DNA from: Corynebacterium wankanglinii
Lineage (GTDB): Bacteria; Actinomycetota; Actinomycetes; Mycobacteriales; Mycobacteriaceae
NCBI GenBank assembly: GCA_014490595.1
Contig: CP061031.1
Location: 1,736,001 to 1,800,000 of the forward strand
Length of the DNA: 64,000 bases
Direction of reading: 5' to 3'
Shown here: positions 59,758-64,000 of the stretch, one piece after another
Numbering within the stretch: the first letter of the stretch is position 1
How the letters are laid out: each line of letters opens with the position of its first letter
The notes under the pieces: model-generated
Databases searched by the model: none
Told to the model about the DNA's origin: nothing
The model's input: only the letters and a program-made list of their open reading frames with translations
Position numbers and translations under genes: made by a program

Positions 59758-61753
59758 CTACCGGTTGCTGCGGAAGGCGCGGTCGTTGAGGTCCCGGCGC
59801 GCCTGCTCGAGCGCTACTAGGTCTGAAAACAGCGCGTTGTAGGCCTCCTCGTCGTCGGAGGGGCGCATGCGCTGCAGCTGAGATTTCAGCTGCGCGATCT
59901 GCTGGCCCACCCGCGTCTCCTGCAGGCGGGACAGGACGGAATCGGCGTATTCGTAGAGGTCGTCGGCGTGGATGGGCTCCACGGCTAGCTCGGATACAAA
60001 GTTGCGGCCGGTGTAATCGCGCATCTCGCCGGCAACCGCGGCGAGGAAGTTGGAGACGTCGGCGGGGCTGGAAGCGGCGCCAGGTGCAGAGCTAGCACGA
60101 GGGCCGGCACCGGAGCTCGCAGAGCCCGCCGACCCCGCGGCAGCGGCCGCACCGGCGCGGGCGCAGCCGCCGGCGGCGGTGATGGCCTCGCGGACCTGGT
60201 GGTAGGCGTCGTGGGTGAAGGCGTCGGGGTTGATACCGTCGAAGTAGTTGCCAGCAGCGGCCGGGTGCTGCAGAGCGATCTTCAGTGCCTCGCGCTGGGG
60301 CCACAGCACCGGGTCGTCCGGGCGGGGCGGGATGAGGATCTCGGACTGGGCCCCGGAGCTGTCCGGGCCAGCGACGGCACCAACAGACGCGGCCTTCGGC
60401 GTGCGCTTCTGCTTTTTCGGCTTCTTCGCCTCGGCGCGGACCTGCTCCAGCACCTCGTCCGGGTTGGGCCAGCCCACCCAGCCGGCCAGGCGGGGCGTAC
60501 TCCTGTTGGAGCACGCGGTCGGAGATGGTGGCGACGACGGGCACGGTGCGTCGTAAAGCTTGCACCCGCCCTTCGGCAGAATCCAGCGAATAGTCCTGCA
60601 ATAGCGACTCGATGACGAACTCGTAGACCGGCACGCGGGAGGCCACTAGGTCGCGCACCGCCGCGTCGCCGCGCGCGAGGCGCAGGTCGCAGGGGTCCAT
60701 GCCGTCGGGGGCGACCGCGACGAAGGACTGGGCGCCGAACTCCGCGTCCGTTTCAAAGGCGCGCATGGCGGCCTTCTGCCCGGCCTCGTCGCCGTCGAAG
60801 GTGTAGATCAGCTCGCCGCGGAAGAAGCTGTCGTCGAGCATGAGGCGGCGGATCAGGCTCATGTGGTCGCCGCCGAACGCGGTGCCGCACGTGGCCACGG
60901 CGGTGTCCACGCCCGCAGCGTGCATGGCCATCACGTCGGTGTAGCCCTCCACCACCACCGTCTGGTGCTTTTCCGCGATGTTCTTCTTGGCCTTATCGAT
61001 GCCGAACAGCACCTTGGACTTGTGGTACAGCAGCGTGTCTTGGGTGTTGATGTACTTGCCCAGCGGGTCGTCCTCGAACAGCTTGCGCGCGCCGAAGCCG
61101 ATCACGTTGGAGGCGGTGTCCTTGATCGGCCAGATCAGCCTGCCGCGGAACTTGTCTATCGGCCCGCGTTTGCCCATCGATGACAGGCCGGCGTCGATAA
61201 GCTCCTGCACCTCAAAGCCCTTGCGCAGCAAGTGCTTGGTCATCGGGTCCCAGCCGCGGGGCGCGAAGCCGCATTCGAAGTCGTAAATGAGCTCGCGCGA
61301 GAAGCCGCGTTGCAGCAGCATGTCGCGCGCGGGGGCGGCGTCGGCGGTTTCCAGCTGCTCGCGGAAGTACTCGTGCGCGGCCTTGTTCGCGGCGAGCAGG
61401 CGTTGGCGCGTGCCGCGGTCCACGTGGCGAGCGCCCGTGGAGCCGCCCTGGTAGTTGATGCGGTAGCCGATGTGGTCCGCCACCGCCTCCACAGCCTCGG
61501 GGAAAGTCAGCTGTTCCATCTCCATCATGAAGGAGAAGACGTCGCCGCCCTTGCCCGTGGAAAAACAGTGGTAGTAGCCGTGCGCGGGGCGGACGTGGAA
61601 GCTCGGGGTGCGCTCGTCTTTGAACGGGCTTAAGCCCTTCAGCGAGTCGTGCCCCGCGGGCTTGAGCTGCACGTACTCGCCGACAATCTCGTCGAGCGGC
61701 GCGCGCTGGCGGATAGCCTCAATATCGCTATCCGGAATTCTGCCCCTAGCCAT
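59758..61753 (-). CDS. dnaG: DNA primase (frameshifted)
   Basis: Primase makes RNA primers at the replication fork. It starts ARGRIPDSDIEAIRQRAPLD (ATG 61753), has the TOPRIM motifs VVVEGYTDVMAMH and YTFDGDEAGQKA, and a C-terminal DnaB-binding helical domain ending RAFRSNR at 59758. The frame breaks near 60495 in GCCCCGCC; one C fewer gives EYARLAGWVGWPNPDEVL. As the gene is essential, this is probably a sequence error. The zinc motif is unusual: GLSPFKDERTPS and YHCFSTGKGG keep only Cys63 of the four usual ligands. Total length is about 664 residues. Confidence 0.93.
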
Positions 61754-61772
61754 GGCGCTCACTCTAGCGCGT
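61612..61772 (+). repeat. dnaG 5' duplication, copy in dnaG
   Basis: This covers the first 47 codons of dnaG and its upstream edge. The partner is 63303-63463, 161 bases with 5 mismatches, same orientation. Confidence 0.9.
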
Positions 61773-61851
61773 CAGCTGAGCCGATTTGATTCAGCCATGT
61801 TTCCTGCGAGTAAGCCGAGTAAGCTGAAAAACGTAGTTAGAAGGAGAGTAA

Positions 61852-63270
61852 GTGAACGTCAGAGAAGATTCAGAGTTTGTTAGTTTCCAGGGACCCGGAC
61901 AAACGGTCCGCACGATTGCTACTGGAGGTTTTGCAACGGTCGACGAGGTTGAAACCTCTTCCGGCGAGATTCGAGCCCGAAAACGACTCATAGGTGTTCC
62001 CGACTCAAACGCGCACCGCACCAATGTGGCCCGTTTCGAGCGAGAAGTTCAAATCATGCAATCGCTTGCGTCTCCTTTCGTTGTGGAGATCCTTGACTCG
62101 TACGATTATCAGTACTCCGAAGACGCGTTGCCACTTCCGTCTTATACGATGCCCGTCGCCGAGGGGAGCCTAAACGACCTTTGGGAAACGCGGGGAGGAG
62201 CGAAAGGGTGGGAAGCTAACGCCCCCTTTTACCTATCGCTGCTCAACCAAGCTGCGATGGGGCTTGCTTATTTGCATGTGAACGACATCCTGCATCGGGA
62301 TTTCAAGCCCGCCAACCTGCTGATATTTGACGGTTCCCGTCTCCGCCTGAGCGATTTTGGAAACGCTACCTCCCCCCAACCGACTTCGGACGTACTCACT
62401 CATACTTTCACTCGTATACACACCGACGGTTTCGTCGCACCCGAACAAATGCAAAGCCTGAAGGCAGCGTGTCCTCAATCGGACGTTTTCTCGTTTGGAG
62501 CCACCCTGTACTATCTGATGACCGGTAGTACGGTCCAGTACGACTCGAAAGAAATCCAACGAAACCTTGAACGATTCCCTCAACCATTGGGTGAACTAGT
62601 CCAAGAGTGCTTGTCTCTGGACATCCACCAGAGGCCGAAAGACGGGGTCATGCTGGCATTACGGTTTCGTGACACTTACAGGGAGCTGTATCAAAATTAC
62701 GATTACGATCGCTTGAAGATCCCGCGGGATGACCTTGTTCGTGCTCACGCCCTGATCCTTAAGCGTGGTGATAACCGTCTATTGTCTGTTCTGCAGCACA
62801 TCATTCAAACAACCGAAGTGCCACTGTCTCTCTGCTACACAGAATTTGACAATCGCGCCTTAGAAACAATCGCAAGTTTCGAGGACCGCTCGATTGTTTA
62901 CAGGCTGTTCGAGACGATCGACGAACGTTTCAAGGAAACCAATAGCTGGAACGACGCGGAGCTTGTAGGTGAAATGTATCGAACCTTACTTACGCACATG
63001 AGCCGACAGACCGATTGGAGCATGGAAAATCAGCCCGATCAAGCTTTCGCAAAACGCCTTGCATCAAGTGTTTTGATGGTTTCCGCGCGCCTCAACAGGT
63101 ATCAGGGAGGTCGAGAATTCCTCAAAATGTTTTGTCAGCAACCACAATTGCCCACACAACTATTTGAGGAGATACTCACGGAACACCCCAGAGAGCGCAC
63201 GTTCATTGTCGACGATGTTAACTCCGAGTGGATGACGCTGACCCCTGAAATGAGAGCCATTATGTCCTAA
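61852..63270 (+). CDS. Eukaryote-like serine/threonine protein kinase with C-terminal helical domain
   Basis: The kinase domain occupies residues 18-280: glycine loop ATGGFATV, Lys44 in RARKRLI, catalytic LHRDFKPANLL (Asp150, Asn155), LSDFGNA (Asp168) and VAPEQ. The remaining 190 residues are helical and unrecognised. There is no membrane helix or PASTA repeat, so it is not a PknB-type cell-wall kinase. It has its own GTG start at 61852 with AAGGAGAG. GC is clearly lower than dnaG. It is inserted between dnaG and the RNase gene and flanked by dnaG 5' duplications. A stress or defence role, as for stand-alone antiphage kinases, is possible. Confidence 0.88.
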   Translation: MNVREDSEFVSFQGPGQTVRTIATGGFATVDEVETSSGEIRARKRLIGVPDSNAHRTNVARFEREVQIMQSLASPFVVEILDSYDYQYSEDALPLPSYTMPVAEGSLNDLWETRGGAKGWEANAPFYLSLLNQAAMGLAYLHVNDILHRDFKPANLLIFDGSRLRLSDFGNATSPQPTSDVLTHTFTRIHTDGFVAPEQMQSLKAACPQSDVFSFGATLYYLMTGSTVQYDSKEIQRNLERFPQPLGELVQECLSLDIHQRPKDGVMLALRFRDTYRELYQNYDYDRLKIPRDDLVRAHALILKRGDNRLLSVLQHIIQTTEVPLSLCYTEFDNRALETIASFEDRSIVYRLFETIDERFKETNSWNDAELVGEMYRTLLTHMSRQTDWSMENQPDQAFAKRLASSVLMVSARLNRYQGGREFLKMFCQQPQLPTQLFEEILTEHPRERTFIVDDVNSEWMTLTPEMRAIMS

Positions 63271-63302
63271 TAGCCCGGAGAAATAGGTTTTCTAAATTAC
63301 CG

Positions 63303-63463
63303 GCTCGTCTTTGAACGGGCTTAAGCCCTTCAGCGAGTCGTGACCGGCGGGCTTGAGCTGCACGTATTCGCCGACAATCTCGTCGAGCGGCGCGCGCTGG
63401 CGGATAGCCTCAATGTCGCTATCCGGAATTCTGCCCCTAGCCATGGCGCACACTCTAGCGCGT
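63303..63463 (-). pseudogene. Duplicated 5' end of dnaG
   Basis: It encodes MARGRIPDSDIEAIRQRAPL and on to GLSPFKDE, then stops matching. Copy of 61612-61772, now serving only as the right border of the kinase insertion and upstream sequence of the RNase gene. Confidence 0.9.
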
Positions 63464-63479
63464 GGCACGATATGGCCCT

Positions 63480-63859
63480 ATGAAGCGCCCATTCGTCCTG
63501 CTCGCATGCCTGTTTTTGAGCAGTTGCCTATCGACGCCACCTCCGGCCGAGCCTGCGTCCGCTTCCGGGCTGCCCGCGTGCGGCTCGCTTCCCGACGAAG
63601 CCTGGGACACCGTCGACCTGATCGAGGCCGGCGGCCCCTTCCCCTACCCGGATAACGACGACCGCCGCTTCGGCAACTACGAACACGCGCTTCCCCAGCA
63701 GCCAAAGAACTACTACCGCGAGTACACCGTGGACACCCCGGGCGTGAGCCACCGGGCGCACGGCGCATCGTCACCGGCGGCGGCGCCGACGGCCACGTCG
63801 ACGAGTGGTTCTACACCGCCGACCACTACGACACGTTCTGCGAAATGGAGGTCAACTGA
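63480..63859 (+). CDS. Secreted guanyl-specific ribonuclease (RNase Sa/barnase type), frameshifted
   Basis: A lipoprotein-type signal (MKRPFVLLACLFLSSC, lipobox LSSC) precedes a microbial RNase domain: LPDEAWDTVDLIEAGGPFPY, FGNYEHALP, YYREYTVDTPGV. The frame then slips near 63747, where CGGGCGCACGG lacks one G. The restored frame reads GARRIVTGGGADGHVDEWFY, TADHYDTFCEMEVN and stops at 63859. The stop overlaps the ATG of the barstar gene. It is a toxin/immunity pair that also neighbours dnaG in other corynebacteria. Confidence 0.85.
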
Positions 63860-64000
63860 TGCCAGCCGTGTTTATCACCCGCCCGGTGCGCTCGGTGGAG
63901 GACCTCGGCGCCGCCATCATCGCGGCTGTCTACGGGGTCAGCGAAAAGGCCGGCGCTTCGTCCCACGAGGCGCGGCCGGTGCCGCGCAACCTCGACGCCC
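63859..64000 (+). CDS. Barstar-family ribonuclease inhibitor (partial)
   Basis: The first 47 codons (MPAVFITRPVRSVEDLGAAI) run off the window end. It starts within the stop of the RNase gene (TGATG). Context and the barstar-like location support an intracellular inhibitor of the RNase; too little sequence is present to see the key acidic helix. Confidence 0.6.
   Translation, partial: MPAVFITRPVRSVEDLGAAIIAAVYGVSEKAGASSHEARPVPRNLDA

Overview
The window reads as a Corynebacterium chromosome segment. It has high GC, gene orders typical of the genus (porB-like, mazG, eno, ftsB/divIC, DUF501, ppx; and dnaG beside an RNase/barstar pair) and actinobacterial insertion sequences. All calls come from reading the sequence; no search was run.

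Layout. 0.1-13.2 kb is mostly metabolism and transport: an aldehyde dehydrogenase, two tandem TRIC-like channels, an IS30 element, a nucleoside hydrolase with an MFS transporter, a serine hydrolase, secreted or membrane proteins and an AbgT transporter. 13.3-30.6 kb is an accessory and defence-rich region: a RloA/RloB pair, a PIN plus ImmA/IrrE pair, a 924-residue DUF4365 protein in an insertion with IS481 and IS256 remnants, tRNA-Asn, an HTH/PIN pair with a nonsense toxin, decayed ornithine cyclodeaminase genes, an OLD-type ATPase and a wrecked FtsX-type ABC transporter. 30.6-44.3 kb is a surface polysaccharide cluster: epimerase, flippase, pyruvyl transferase, three glycosyltransferases, initiating sugar transferase, tyrosine phosphatase, O-antigen polymerase and two Wzc-like proteins. 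It lies between two identical, inverted tRNA-Asn genes. 44.9-53.4 kb is the conserved eno-ftsB-ppx block. 53.5-64 kb holds HicAB, a second IS30 copy interrupted by an IS21-family element, a DUF5067 protein, dnaG, a eukaryote-like kinase and an RNase/barstar pair.

Three things stand out. First, accessory genes at three places (DUF4365, DUF5067, kinase) each sit between a core gene end and a 72-161 bp second copy of that same end. Second, the 11-mer GCYTATCGACG occurs 13 times where well under one is expected, mostly on one strand and never in the polysaccharide cluster or the insertion sequences; two copies lie in a direct repeat that brackets rloAB. Third, both IS30 copies are inserted in the centre of the same kind of palindrome.

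Many otherwise normal genes, including essential dnaG, carry single-base frameshifts, often in short homopolymers. This looks at least partly like sequence error, so the frameshifted genes are annotated at full length. Genes with several lesions or in-frame stops (ABC transporter, ornithine cyclodeaminase, PIN toxin) are treated as pseudogenes.
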